A stretch of 9,380 nt of DNA from JAUVKT01 sp964634565 (GCA_964634565.1 CAZWLP010000086.1:1-9380); one strand, 5' to 3'. Shown: positions 1 to 6,435, numbered from the stretch's first letter. The notes: generated by a model not told the origin, from the sequence alone. Made by a program: numbers and translations.

Positions 1-30
1 TAATTACGTAATTAATTATGTAATTATTTC
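1..30. repeat. AT-rich palindrome with a short direct repeat
   Basis: Positions 1-14 read TAATTACGTAATTA, a perfect 14-bp palindrome. The heptamer GTAATTA occurs at 8-14 and again at 20-26, a 12-bp period. The element touches the window edge, so it may be the end of a longer array or an operator upstream of a gene outside the window. No coding region is seen in 1-178. Confidence 0.45.
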
Positions 31-60
31 ACCAATAAGACTAAATTTATGAAATAACTC

Positions 61-165
61 CCTGCTTTGTCCGCCGAAGCCAGAGCACTCGGGGCGACGG
101 CGGGCTCCCTGCTCCCTGCACCCTGCTCCCTGCACACAGATTCCTCTCTTCGCCCGGAATGACAA
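61..165. repeat. GC-rich extragenic repeat island downstream of mqnE
   Basis: This patch is far richer in G+C than the surrounding DNA. It contains CCGCCG (71-76) facing CGGCGG (98-103). Next come about four tandem heptamers of the form CTCCCTG/CACCCTG (about 105-132). Last is ATTCC (140-144) facing GGAAT (156-160), which can fold into a hairpin on either strand. The minus strand reads GTCATTCCGGGCGAAGAG, a style of mobile extragenic repeat often seen between genes in Bacteroidota. There is no transposase, and I do not consider the open frame across it to be a gene. It could help define the 3' end of mqnE transcripts, but there is no T-tract. Confidence 0.6.
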
Positions 166-178
166 ACATACCTGCTCT

Positions 179-1291
179 CTACCAGGCCTTAACTGTATTA
201 TAGAGGGTATCCCGTTCAATAGGTTCAAAGCCGGCATCCTTAATAAGCTTCGTAAGATTCTCAGTGCTCATCGTTGGTTTCTGATCTTCGGCTCCGGCCA
301 TGGAGTATATTTTTGTTGTATCGTCGATAGTTCCGTCTACATCATCTACTCCGAATGAAAGTGAAAGTTGTGTTGATTCTCTTCCCAGTGCAGGCCAGTA
401 TGCTTTAAGGTGAGGTATATTATCAAGGAAGATGCGCGATACTGCAAAGTTTTTCATGTCTTCTATTATCGATACCTCAGCAATATGCGACATATGGTTA
501 TTTTCTTTCTTGAATTTAAGAGGAATAAAGGTATTGAAGCCACCTGTCATGTCCTGCAGTTTTCTTAAGCGGTCGAGGTGGTCGATACGGTGTTTATAAG
601 TTTCAATATGACCATAGAGGATGGTTGCATTTGAAGGTATACCTGTTTTATGAGCTGTTTTATGGATCTCCAGCCACATGTCGGAGGTTGATTTATCGTC
701 ACATATCTTTTTCCTGATCTCTTCATCAAAGATCTCCGCACCTCCGCCAGGTATCGAATCCAATCCATATTCCTTAAGCTCAGCAAGCCCGTCAGCAAGA
801 GTCATACCGGCTTTTTGGATCATATAATCCAGTTCAATTGCCGAAAAGGCTTTTATATGAAGTTCCGGTCTGTGCTTCTTGATCATCCTGAGTACCTCAC
901 CATAGTAATGAAGATCGTGGGAGGGATGAACGCCGCCAACAATATGAACTTCTGTTACCGGTTTATTATCGAATGATTTTACTATATCAAGCATCTCTTC
1001 GGGCGAATAATCCCAGCTGTCGGGACTGTTTGCCGGTTTTCTATACGAACAAAATTTACAGTTGTAGATACAAATATTTGTAGGCTCGATATGAAAATTA
1101 CGATTGAAAAATACTTTTTTGTTGTTATATCTCTGTCTTACCAGACTGGCAAGCACGCCCAGCAAGGCCAGATTATTACAATTAAACAGAGATATTCCGT
1201 CTTCGACCGAAATCCTTTCTTTCCGGATAATTTTTTCAGCTATTGATTTAATGTTGGAGTCGAGACTCTCAAGCAGTGTAAGCGGTACCAA
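179..1291 (-). CDS. mqnE: Aminodeoxyfutalosine synthase MqnE (radical SAM, futalosine menaquinone pathway)
   Basis: A 370-aa radical SAM enzyme that joins 3-(1-carboxyvinyloxy)benzoate (3-enolpyruvylbenzoate) to the SAM-derived adenosyl moiety, giving aminodeoxyfutalosine, the first radical step of futalosine-route menaquinone synthesis in the cytoplasm. The [4Fe-4S]-binding CxxxCxxC motif is at Cys74, Cys78 and Cys81, inside the MqnE-like stretch FHIEPTNICIYNCKFCSY. VGGVHPSHDLHYY (about 118-130) also matches MqnE and differs from the QGG.HP pattern of its paralogue MqnC. Length is typical of the family. The start is TTG (1289-1291): an in-frame TAA lies eight codons upstream, and the first in-frame ATG is near residue 100, beyond the cluster motif. 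It lies downstream of rpmH and its terminator and has its own -7 box. The other mqn genes are not in the window. Confidence 0.9.
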   Translation of the reverse strand: MVPLTLLESLDSNIKSIAEKIIRKERISVEDGISLFNCNNLALLGVLASLVRQRYNNKKVFFNRNFHIEPTNICIYNCKFCSYRKPANSPDSWDYSPEEMLDIVKSFDNKPVTEVHIVGGVHPSHDLHYYGEVLRMIKKHRPELHIKAFSAIELDYMIQKAGMTLADGLAELKEYGLDSIPGGGAEIFDEEIRKKICDDKSTSDMWLEIHKTAHKTGIPSNATILYGHIETYKHRIDHLDRLRKLQDMTGGFNTFIPLKFKKENNHMSHIAEVSIIEDMKNFAVSRIFLDNIPHLKAYWPALGRESTQLSLSFGVDDVDGTIDDTTKIYSMAGAEDQKPTMSTENLTKLIKDAGFEPIERDTLYNTVKAW

Positions 1292-1315
1292 GATTTCAGA
1301 TTTTTTTGTGAGTTA

Positions 1316-1323
1316 CAAATTTA
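1316..1323 (-). promoter_or_regulatory. Putative promoter -7 box for mqnE
   Basis: The minus strand reads TAAATTTG, an exact match to the Bacteroidota -7 consensus TAnnTTTG. It lies 24 nt upstream of the TTG start, between the rpmH terminator and mqnE. I see no good -33 TTG at the usual 19-21 nt spacing; a GTG occurs about 24 nt upstream. The position supports separate transcription of mqnE with a very short leader. Confidence 0.45.
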
Positions 1324-1360
1324 GGAAATAATTTATGTTAATAGTATCACACGACTTTTT

Positions 1361-1396
1361 TGAAAATAAAAAACCCTGACTACAAAGGCCAGGGTT
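1361..1396 (-). terminator. Rho-independent terminator of rpmH
   Basis: On the minus strand, AACCCTG (1396-1390) pairs with CAGGGTT (1378-1372) around an 11-nt loop and is followed directly by TTTTTTATTTT. The hairpin starts 23 nt after the rpmH stop codon. Stem plus U-tract is the classical intrinsic terminator form and separates rpmH from mqnE. Confidence 0.85.
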
Positions 1397-1419
1397 AAAT
1401 ATTATATGTTTTGCTTATT

Positions 1420-1578
1420 CTATTGTTTGTGACTTGCTTCGTCAGAAACAGTAAGCTTTTTTCTTCCTTTTGCTCTCCTGTTAGCAACTATCTTTTGTCC
1501 GTTAGGAGTAGACATTCTCTCTCTGAAACCATGCTTGTTGGCTCTTTTTCTTTTCGAAGGTTGAAATGTTCTTTTCAT
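1420..1578 (-). CDS. rpmH: 50S ribosomal protein L34
   Basis: A 52-aa, very basic protein beginning MKRTFQPSKRKRANKHGF and continuing with RERMSTPNGQKIVANRRAKG, which is the diagnostic L34 sequence over nearly its whole length. L34 is a small structural protein of the large ribosomal subunit that contacts 23S rRNA. The C-terminal tail ends SDEASHKQ, a few residues longer than the 44-46 aa of many L34 proteins. The ATG at 1578-1576 is preceded by CAGGATAAA, a weak Shine-Dalgarno-like AGGA. It has its own -7 box upstream and a strong terminator downstream, so it is probably transcribed alone. The upstream neighbour on the same strand is rsmG, 102 nt away. Confidence 0.95.
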   Translation of the reverse strand: MKRTFQPSKRKRANKHGFRERMSTPNGQKIVANRRAKGRKKLTVSDEASHKQ

Positions 1579-1622
1579 TTTATCCTGTTTTTCCTGAGTT
1601 CTGTTCTATCAATTTGAGAGTG

Positions 1623-1630
1623 CAAAAGTA
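1623..1630 (-). promoter_or_regulatory. Putative promoter -7 box for rpmH
   Basis: The minus strand reads TACTTTTG, an exact match to the Bacteroidota TAnnTTTG box, 44 nt upstream of the rpmH ATG. A TTTG lies only 12 nt further upstream, and nothing fits the TTG box at the normal 19-21 nt spacing, so the -33 element is weak or absent. Confidence 0.5.
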
Positions 1631-1637
1631 ACATTAT

Positions 1638-1666
1638 TTTCACAAATAAAAGAATTATATGTGAAA
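1638..1666. repeat. Inverted repeat upstream of the rpmH -7 box
   Basis: TTTCACA (1638-1644) faces TGTGAAA (1660-1666) across 15 nt. The dyad sits where the rpmH -33 region should be and just after the rsmG stop codon. It could be an operator for rpmH or a weak transcript-end hairpin for the rsmG operon. The stem is AT-rich and has no uninterrupted T-tract. Confidence 0.4.
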
Positions 1667-1680
1667 TTTTTAATCGATGA

Positions 1681-2304
1681 TCAGAGGGGAAGGTGTACGA
1701 TTTTCTTTTCATTGAAGAAGCTCTCATTGAAATAGTTACTCAGGGGATAGATTGTAAGCTGATCTCTGAATACCTCGAGTTCTTCTATCAGATCGCCACC
1801 CTTTAAATACAGGATCCCGTTTTTCAGTGAGTTCTTCTGCTGTGCTTTTATCATATTTTTTGTCCATGATACAAATCTTGGAAGGGCAGTTACGGCCCTG
1901 CTAACAATAAAATCGTATTTGCTATCAATATTTTCCGCTCTTTCACAGATCACCTTTACATTATCAAGCTTCAGGGTTTCGGCAACAGATTTTACAACAA
2001 GTGTTTTCTTACGTATCGAATCCACCAGAGTGAAGTGTGTCTTCGGGAATAGTATTGCAAGGGGAATACCTGGAAACCCTCCTCCCGTACCTATATCTAT
2101 TATTTCGCTTCCATCGGTAAACAGCACAACTTTAGCGATCGATAATGAGTGAAGGAGGTGATGTGTATTAAAATTATCAATATCTTTTCTTGATATCACA
2201 TTTATTTTATTGTTCCAGTCTTTATACAGCTCTTCCAGGCTGAGTAACTTTTTAAGCCGTGATTCCGGGAGATTATCAAAGTATCTGGTAAGAGTCTCTT
2301 CCAT
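1681..2304 (-). CDS. rsmG: 16S rRNA (guanine-N7)-methyltransferase RsmG (GidB)
   Basis: A 207-aa SAM-dependent methyltransferase that makes m7G527 in 16S rRNA, in the decoding region of the 30S subunit. The N-terminal part has the family motif WNNKINVISRKD (30-41). The Rossmann SAM-binding loop is IIDIGTGGGFPGIPLAI (68-84), followed by the acidic strand end VDSIRKK (94-100), SRAV (135-138) and YLKGG (166-170). Length is standard. Its ATG overlaps the stop of the sigma-factor gene by one base (TGATG), with no Shine-Dalgarno sequence, so translation is probably coupled. It is the last gene of a three-gene minus-strand unit. Loss of RsmG is known in other bacteria to give low-level streptomycin resistance. 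Confidence 0.93.
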   Translation of the reverse strand: MEETLTRYFDNLPESRLKKLLSLEELYKDWNNKINVISRKDIDNFNTHHLLHSLSIAKVVLFTDGSEIIDIGTGGGFPGIPLAILFPKTHFTLVDSIRKKTLVVKSVAETLKLDNVKVICERAENIDSKYDFIVSRAVTALPRFVSWTKNMIKAQQKNSLKNGILYLKGGDLIEELEVFRDQLTIYPLSNYFNESFFNEKKIVHLPL

Positions 2305-2900
2305 CAGTGAGAATCGGTTTTTTTCAGGATATTGTACAGCAGTTCCTTAGCCCTGAAAATCTGCGCTTTTACGGTACCAAGAGGTATATTAAGCTCATTA
2401 GCTATTTCCTCGTAGGAATACTCCTTGAAAAAGCGTAGCTCTATCAGCTTTTTATACTGTGGCTTAAGTTGTGATACAACGTACTTCAGGTGTTTTATCT
2501 TTTGTTGTTTTATAAGCTCTTCTTCGGGGTCGGGAGTGTTCGACTGCAAATTACTGGCTGGATTTTCCTGTTCGTTCTGTGCCTGGTCGATAGCTGCAGG
2601 CGCACTTTTCTTCTTTCTTATAAAATCTATGCAATTATTGGTTGCGATCCTGAAAAGCCAGGTGCTGAAAGCGTAGTTAGGTGTATATAGATTGATGTTC
2701 TTAAAGGCTTTACCGAAGGCCTCGATTGTCAGGTCGTCGGCATCGGAAGGATTATTGACCATCTTCAGAAGCATATAATAGATTGAATCCTTATATCTGT
2801 TCATCAGGTCGGCAAAGGCTTTTTCGTTACCGCTTCTGGCTAAAATAACCAGCCTCAGATCCTGTTTAGCCTTGTCAGATAGTTCAGGATTTATTTCCAT
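2304..2900 (-). CDS. RNA polymerase sigma factor, sigma-70 family (ECF-like)
   Basis: A 198-aa sigma factor with only regions 2 and 4, as in ECF sigma factors. Region 2 spans about residues 28-98 and includes the core-binding/-10 segment DADDLTIEAFGKAFKNI and the hallmark FSTWLFRIATNNCIDFIRKK. A Gln/Asn/Pro-rich acidic linker (about 100-130) follows. Region 4 (about 135-192) has the helix-turn-helix YSYEEIANELNIPLGTVKAQ. I chose the ATG at 2900-2898. A TTG at 2948 would add 16 residues but runs into the glycosyltransferase gene and has no ribosome site. With the ATG, the gene overlaps the glycosyltransferase end by 10 nt (ATGGAAATAA), which suggests coupled translation. No anti-sigma factor gene is adjacent. 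Its target promoters cannot be told from the sequence. Confidence 0.9.
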   Translation of the reverse strand: MEINPELSDKAKQDLRLVILARSGNEKAFADLMNRYKDSIYYMLLKMVNNPSDADDLTIEAFGKAFKNINLYTPNYAFSTWLFRIATNNCIDFIRKKKSAPAAIDQAQNEQENPASNLQSNTPDPEEELIKQQKIKHLKYVVSQLKPQYKKLIELRFFKEYSYEEIANELNIPLGTVKAQIFRAKELLYNILKKTDSH

Positions 2901-4030
2901 TCGTAGCTTCGGTTTCTGTTTCTCCTTGTTATTGCCAGGAAATAACAATTTATAAAAGGGGAGAAGATATCAAACAGAAGCGAAAATAGCAATAAATCCT
3001 TTTCATTCAAAGCTTTTTGAACGATCCTGAAGACGATGGTTTTTGTGATCAGGACAGTTCCGAATAATATAAGAGGAATCAGCCATGCCGATGAACTTAT
3101 CATCAGAATGATAAAAAGGACGAAGAATACTATCCTTGAAAGAGGTTCTGTAATCAACAGTGCTTTAGAAGATGCAGTATAATGTGGTGTGGTAGAAAGA
3201 TGCCTGGCTTTTTGTTTTGTCAAGGCGGCAAAACTGTTGGCAGGAATTGAACGTGTAAACGAATTCAGTGATTTTTCAACGCTGCAATTACTGCCTGTTG
3301 CAAGTTTATTTATAAAAAGATCGTCGTCACCCGATTGCAGGTTTATATAAGGACCAAAGCCCTTATTCTCAAAGAAGATTGATTTTTTATAGGCCAGATT
3401 TCTTCCAACACCCATATAGGGTATGCCTGCAAGAGCCATTCCCATATATTGCATTGCTGTGCGCATGGTATCAAACCTGATATATTTATTCAGTATTCCT
3501 TTTTCCCGGAGGTAACCACCATATCCCAGAACAAAGCCTTTTTCCTTACTGAAGTTTCTGGCCATAAGGCGAATCCAGTCCTGTGATACCGGCTGGCAAT
3601 CTGCATCAGTCATTAATAGATATTCATATTTTGCAGCCTTAATTCCAAGAAAGAGAGCCATCTTTTTGCTATGAGCCAGGCTGGCATCCTTATGAATAGT
3701 AGTTACTCTAAGATGAGCATATTGTTGTTCGAAGATCTTCAGAATATCTTCAGTGTCATCATCTGAACAATCGTTAACCACTATAACTTCAAATTCGGGA
3801 TAATCCTGTTCAAGTACTGCCGGCAGAAAGGTTTTCAGATTTTCAGCCTCATTCTTAGCACATATTATTACAGATACTCCCTGTTTGACTCTTTTACTTT
3901 TTTTATCGCCATTCTTGTTAGTTCTTACCCTGCTATAGAAGAATAAATAATATATAAGCTGAATAAGCACGCTAAGTACAAATATCGAAAACAGGATCAG
4001 TCCTGTAATATTATCGGGGAGTTCAAACAT
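2891..4030 (-). CDS. Membrane-anchored family 2 glycosyltransferase
   Basis: A 379-aa protein with an N-terminal membrane helix (about 8-32), a cytoplasmic GT-A domain and three C-terminal hydrophobic segments (about 296-313, 315-335, 346-366). The GT2 fold is shown by VSVIICAKNEAENL (52-65), VIVVNDCSDDDT (82-93) and the DxD-type metal/nucleotide site TDADCQP (141-147). The probable catalytic-base segment is QSGDDDLFINKL (232-243), followed by KQKARHLST (272-280), where polymerising GT2 enzymes usually have QxxRW. The topology resembles processive polysaccharide synthases and glycosyltransferases that act on lipid-linked acceptors, but donor and acceptor are unknown. It is first in the unit with the sigma factor and rsmG; a putative promoter lies just upstream of its ATG. 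Confidence 0.88.
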   Translation of the reverse strand: MFELPDNITGLILFSIFVLSVLIQLIYYLFFYSRVRTNKNGDKKSKRVKQGVSVIICAKNEAENLKTFLPAVLEQDYPEFEVIVVNDCSDDDTEDILKIFEQQYAHLRVTTIHKDASLAHSKKMALFLGIKAAKYEYLLMTDADCQPVSQDWIRLMARNFSKEKGFVLGYGGYLREKGILNKYIRFDTMRTAMQYMGMALAGIPYMGVGRNLAYKKSIFFENKGFGPYINLQSGDDDLFINKLATGSNCSVEKSLNSFTRSIPANSFAALTKQKARHLSTTPHYTASSKALLITEPLSRIVFFVLFIILMISSSAWLIPLILFGTVLITKTIVFRIVQKALNEKDLLLFSLLFDIFSPFINCYFLAITRRNRNRSYEWK

Positions 4031-4052
4031 AGATTCTTCTTATTATAAAGGG

Positions 4053-4084
4053 CAATATTAGTAAGAATCATGGATGCGACAAAA
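4053..4084 (-). promoter_or_regulatory. Putative promoter of the glycosyltransferase-sigma-rsmG unit
   Basis: On the minus strand, TTTTG (4084-4080) is followed after 19 nt by TAATATTG (4060-4053). This fits the Bacteroidota pattern TTG-N19-21-TAnnTTTG with one mismatch in the -7 box. It lies 22 nt upstream of the glycosyltransferase ATG and diverges from the tgt promoter in the same 150-nt gap. Confidence 0.5.
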
Positions 4085-4126
4085 TAGGAAAGCAGTAATA
4101 GTTTAAGTTTTTTCCACCGTCCCTGT

Positions 4127-4156
4127 TTTATGGAGCAGTTCAATACATTACCTTTG
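4127..4156 (+). promoter_or_regulatory. Putative promoter of tgt and the LptF/G permease gene
   Basis: TACCTTTG at 4149-4156 matches the Bacteroidota -7 box TAnnTTTG exactly, 24 nt before the tgt ATG. At 19 nt upstream there is TTT (4127-4129) in place of the expected TTG, so the -33 box is imperfect. The leader would be only about 15-20 nt. Confidence 0.5.
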
Positions 4157-4180
4157 TACAAATTTTGCAATACGTTTTGA

Positions 4181-5308
4181 ATGTTCAGAATAGAAAACAG
4201 TGATAAATCATCGTCAGCCAGGGCAGGTATCCTTAAAACCGATCATGGTGATATTTTAACCCCGATATTTATGCCTGTTGGCACAGCGGCAACTGTAAAG
4301 GGAGTATTACAGCGAGACCTGACTGAAGAGGTAAATGCCGAAATTATACTTGGGAATACTTATCATCTCTATCTCAGGCCCGGTATGGAGATAATGAAGC
4401 AGGCCGGAGGTTTACACCGGTTTATGGGGTGGGAGAGGGCCCTGCTGACTGATTCGGGTGGCTACCAGGTTTTTTCACTTTCGGAGAATAGAAAACTAAG
4501 CGAGGAAGGTGCGATTTTTAAGTCTCATATCGACGGATCTGCTCACAGTTTTACACCCGAAAATGTAGTGGATATTCAGCGTATTATTGGCGCAGATATT
4601 ATTATGGCTTTTGATGAATGCACTCCTTACCCATGCGATTATAGGGAAGCGCAAAAATCAATGAATCTGACTCATCGGTGGCTTTCGAGAGTAGTCGACC
4701 GCTATAACAATACAGAACCTTTGTACGGGCACACTCAGATGCTTTTCCCAATAGTCCAGGGAAGCGTATATCCTGACCTTCGCCGCGAGTCGGCAGAAGT
4801 AATCGCGTCGAAAGATATGCCAGGTAATGCTATTGGCGGACTTTCTGTGGGTGAGCCTGCCGAAGATATGTACAGTATGATAGAAGTCGTAAACGAGATA
4901 CTTCCCAAAGACAAACCACGTTATCTGATGGGAGTAGGCACTCCGGTAAATATTCTTGAGTCAATAGAGAGGGGTGTTGATATGTTTGATTGTGTAATGC
5001 CAACAAGAAACGGAAGAAACGGAATGCTTTTTACTGAAGAGGGCATTATTAATATCAGGAATAGGAAGTGGATTAATGATTTTTCTCCTATTGATGATTC
5101 AGGAAGCTCATCTTTAGGAAAATTTTATACTAAAGCATATCTTCGTCACCTGATTATTTCCGGAGAATTACTCGGCGCCCAGATAGCAAGCATTCATAAC
5201 CTTTCATTCTATCTGAGGCTGGTTCGTGAAGCACGAAAAATGATTATGGAAGGATCCTTCTCCACATGGAAGAGTTCTATGATTAAGAAACTTGGACGAA
5301 GATTATGA
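4181..5308 (+). CDS. tgt: tRNA-guanine transglycosylase (Tgt), zinc-ligand cysteines absent
   Basis: A 375-aa TIM-barrel enzyme that exchanges guanine-34 of GUN-anticodon tRNAs for the queuosine precursor preQ1. Visible family landmarks are MPVGTAATVKGV (31-42), the substrate/catalytic segment TDSGGYQVFSLS with Asp91, DECTPYP with Asp145, GGLSVGEP (219-226), YLMGVGTPVNILE (248-260), and the nucleophile Asp270 in DMFDCVMPTRNGRNG. Length is normal. The odd feature is the C-terminal zinc site. Well-studied bacterial Tgt proteins have CxCxxC plus a His; here the aligned segment SPIDDSGSSSLGKFYTKAYL (302-321) has no Cys, with Gly308, Ser310 and Gly313 at the expected positions. The distal His339 (ASIHNL) remains. 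The rest is intact, so I expect an active enzyme with a zinc-free or remodelled subdomain. The stop overlaps the next gene's start (ATGA). Confidence 0.94.
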   Translation: MFRIENSDKSSSARAGILKTDHGDILTPIFMPVGTAATVKGVLQRDLTEEVNAEIILGNTYHLYLRPGMEIMKQAGGLHRFMGWERALLTDSGGYQVFSLSENRKLSEEGAIFKSHIDGSAHSFTPENVVDIQRIIGADIIMAFDECTPYPCDYREAQKSMNLTHRWLSRVVDRYNNTEPLYGHTQMLFPIVQGSVYPDLRRESAEVIASKDMPGNAIGGLSVGEPAEDMYSMIEVVNEILPKDKPRYLMGVGTPVNILESIERGVDMFDCVMPTRNGRNGMLFTEEGIINIRNRKWINDFSPIDDSGSSSLGKFYTKAYLRHLIISGELLGAQIASIHNLSFYLRLVREARKMIMEGSFSTWKSSMIKKLGRRL

Positions 5309-6399
5309 AGAAGCCGGATCTGAAAGTACTGGATGTATATATCGTTAAGAAGTTCCTTGGGACCTTTATTGTTGCAATAGTCCTGATTATGAGTATTGCG
5401 GTAATTTTCGACTTCTCTGAGAAGATCGACGATTTTATGAGTAAGGAGGCTCCTGCCAGGGCAATAATCTTTGATTACTACCTTAATTTTATTCCTTTTT
5501 TCGCCACCCTTTTTTCGCCACTTTTTACCTTTATTACGGTAATATACTTTACTTCGAGGATGGCTTATAATAGTGAGATTATCGCTATTCTGAGCAGCGG
5601 AGTCAGTTTCAGAAGGCTGATGCTTCCCTACTTCTATTCGGCTCTTCTGATTGCTGTTGTTGCTTTTCTTCTGACTAATTTTGTTATCCCTCATGCAAAT
5701 CTTATACGAACGGAGTTTGAGGGGAAGTATTACAAACCCCGGCCAAGATATACTGCCCGTGATATTCACAGACAGGTATATCCCAACGTATTTGCATATA
5801 TGGAGACTTATACAACAACATCGATGGTTGGCAGGAATTTTACCCTTGAAAGGTTTAATGAAAAGGGTCAGCTGGAGTCGAAGCTTTCAGCCTATTATGT
5901 TAAATGGGACTCAACAATCAATAAGTGGGCAGCGAGAAACTATACTATCAGAGATATTGTTGATGGGAAGGAAACTCTCAGATCAGGCTTAAGAATTGAT
6001 ACAGCGCTTACTATTACACCTGAAGATTTTGCCAGGAGAGAGACCTTTGTCGAGACAATGAATTACAGGGAGCTGCATGATGAGATCGATCTGCTGAAGC
6101 TGCAGGGAAGTGATGAGATCAAATTGTTGCTTAATGAGAATCATAAAAGAATATCCAATCCATTCTCTGTCTTTATACTTACCCTGATCGGAGTTTCTGT
6201 CTCTTCACGTAAAGCAAGGGGAGGGATAGGCGTGCAGATAGGTTTTGGACTGGCACTTAGCTTTATTTATATCTTCCTTATGCAGTTCGCAACTCAATTT
6301 TCACTAAAAGGAAATCTTGATCCTATGCTCGCTATGTGGCTGCCAAATATTATCTTCTTGCTTATAGCTCTGTTTCTGTATAAATCAGCTCCAAAGTAA
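5305..6399 (+). CDS. LptF/LptG-family permease (YjgP/YjgQ), LPS export
   Basis: A 364-aa inner-membrane protein of the family that forms the membrane part of the LptB2FG transporter, which extracts lipopolysaccharide from the inner membrane. The layout fits: three N-terminal membrane helices (about 15-37, 56-81, 105-130), a periplasmic domain of mostly beta character (about 131-265) and three C-terminal helices (about 283-302, 308-330, 341-360). Family-like segments include IIAILSSGVSFRRLMLPY (92-109), in the coupling region, and NPFSVFILTLIGVSVSSRK (285-303). Whether it is the F or the G partner cannot be decided here, so no symbol is given. Its ATG overlaps the tgt stop by 4 nt, so translation is probably coupled. 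This adjacency to tgt is, as far as I recall, common in Bacteroidota. Confidence 0.88.
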   Translation: MKKPDLKVLDVYIVKKFLGTFIVAIVLIMSIAVIFDFSEKIDDFMSKEAPARAIIFDYYLNFIPFFATLFSPLFTFITVIYFTSRMAYNSEIIAILSSGVSFRRLMLPYFYSALLIAVVAFLLTNFVIPHANLIRTEFEGKYYKPRPRYTARDIHRQVYPNVFAYMETYTTTSMVGRNFTLERFNEKGQLESKLSAYYVKWDSTINKWAARNYTIRDIVDGKETLRSGLRIDTALTITPEDFARRETFVETMNYRELHDEIDLLKLQGSDEIKLLLNENHKRISNPFSVFILTLIGVSVSSRKARGGIGVQIGFGLALSFIYIFLMQFATQFSLKGNLDPMLAMWLPNIIFLLIALFLYKSAPK

Positions 6400-6415
6400 G
6401 CATGATTCGAAAAAC

Positions 6416-6435
6416 ATATTACCTGCAAGTAATAT
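6416..6435. repeat. Small AT-rich inverted repeat after the permease gene
   Basis: ATATTAC (6416-6422) and GTAATAT (6429-6435) flank the 6-nt loop CTGCAA, 16 nt after the permease stop codon. The position suits a transcript-end hairpin, but the stem has one G-C pair and no T-tract follows, so it is at best a weak terminator. Confidence 0.3.

Noticed and set aside
61..165. CRISPR array or small RNA in the repeat island
   Set aside because: The repeats are 7-bp tandem units without spacers of regular length, and no cas gene is nearby.
16..237. Minus-strand open frame through the repeat island
   Set aside because: Its translation is just the repeat island read as protein (Arg/Gly/Cys-rich) and it overlaps the end of mqnE. 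I treat it as extragenic repeat sequence.
2901..2948. Upstream TTG start for the sigma factor (16 extra residues)
   Set aside because: It lies wholly inside the glycosyltransferase gene, has no ribosome site, and the extra residues are not part of sigma region 2. The ATG at 2900 gives a typical overlap start.
5209..5769. Long minus-strand open frame (186 codons) opposite the end of tgt and the start of the permease gene
   Set aside because: It is antisense to two well-supported overlapping genes, has no recognisable domain and a composition typical of a reversed membrane-protein gene.
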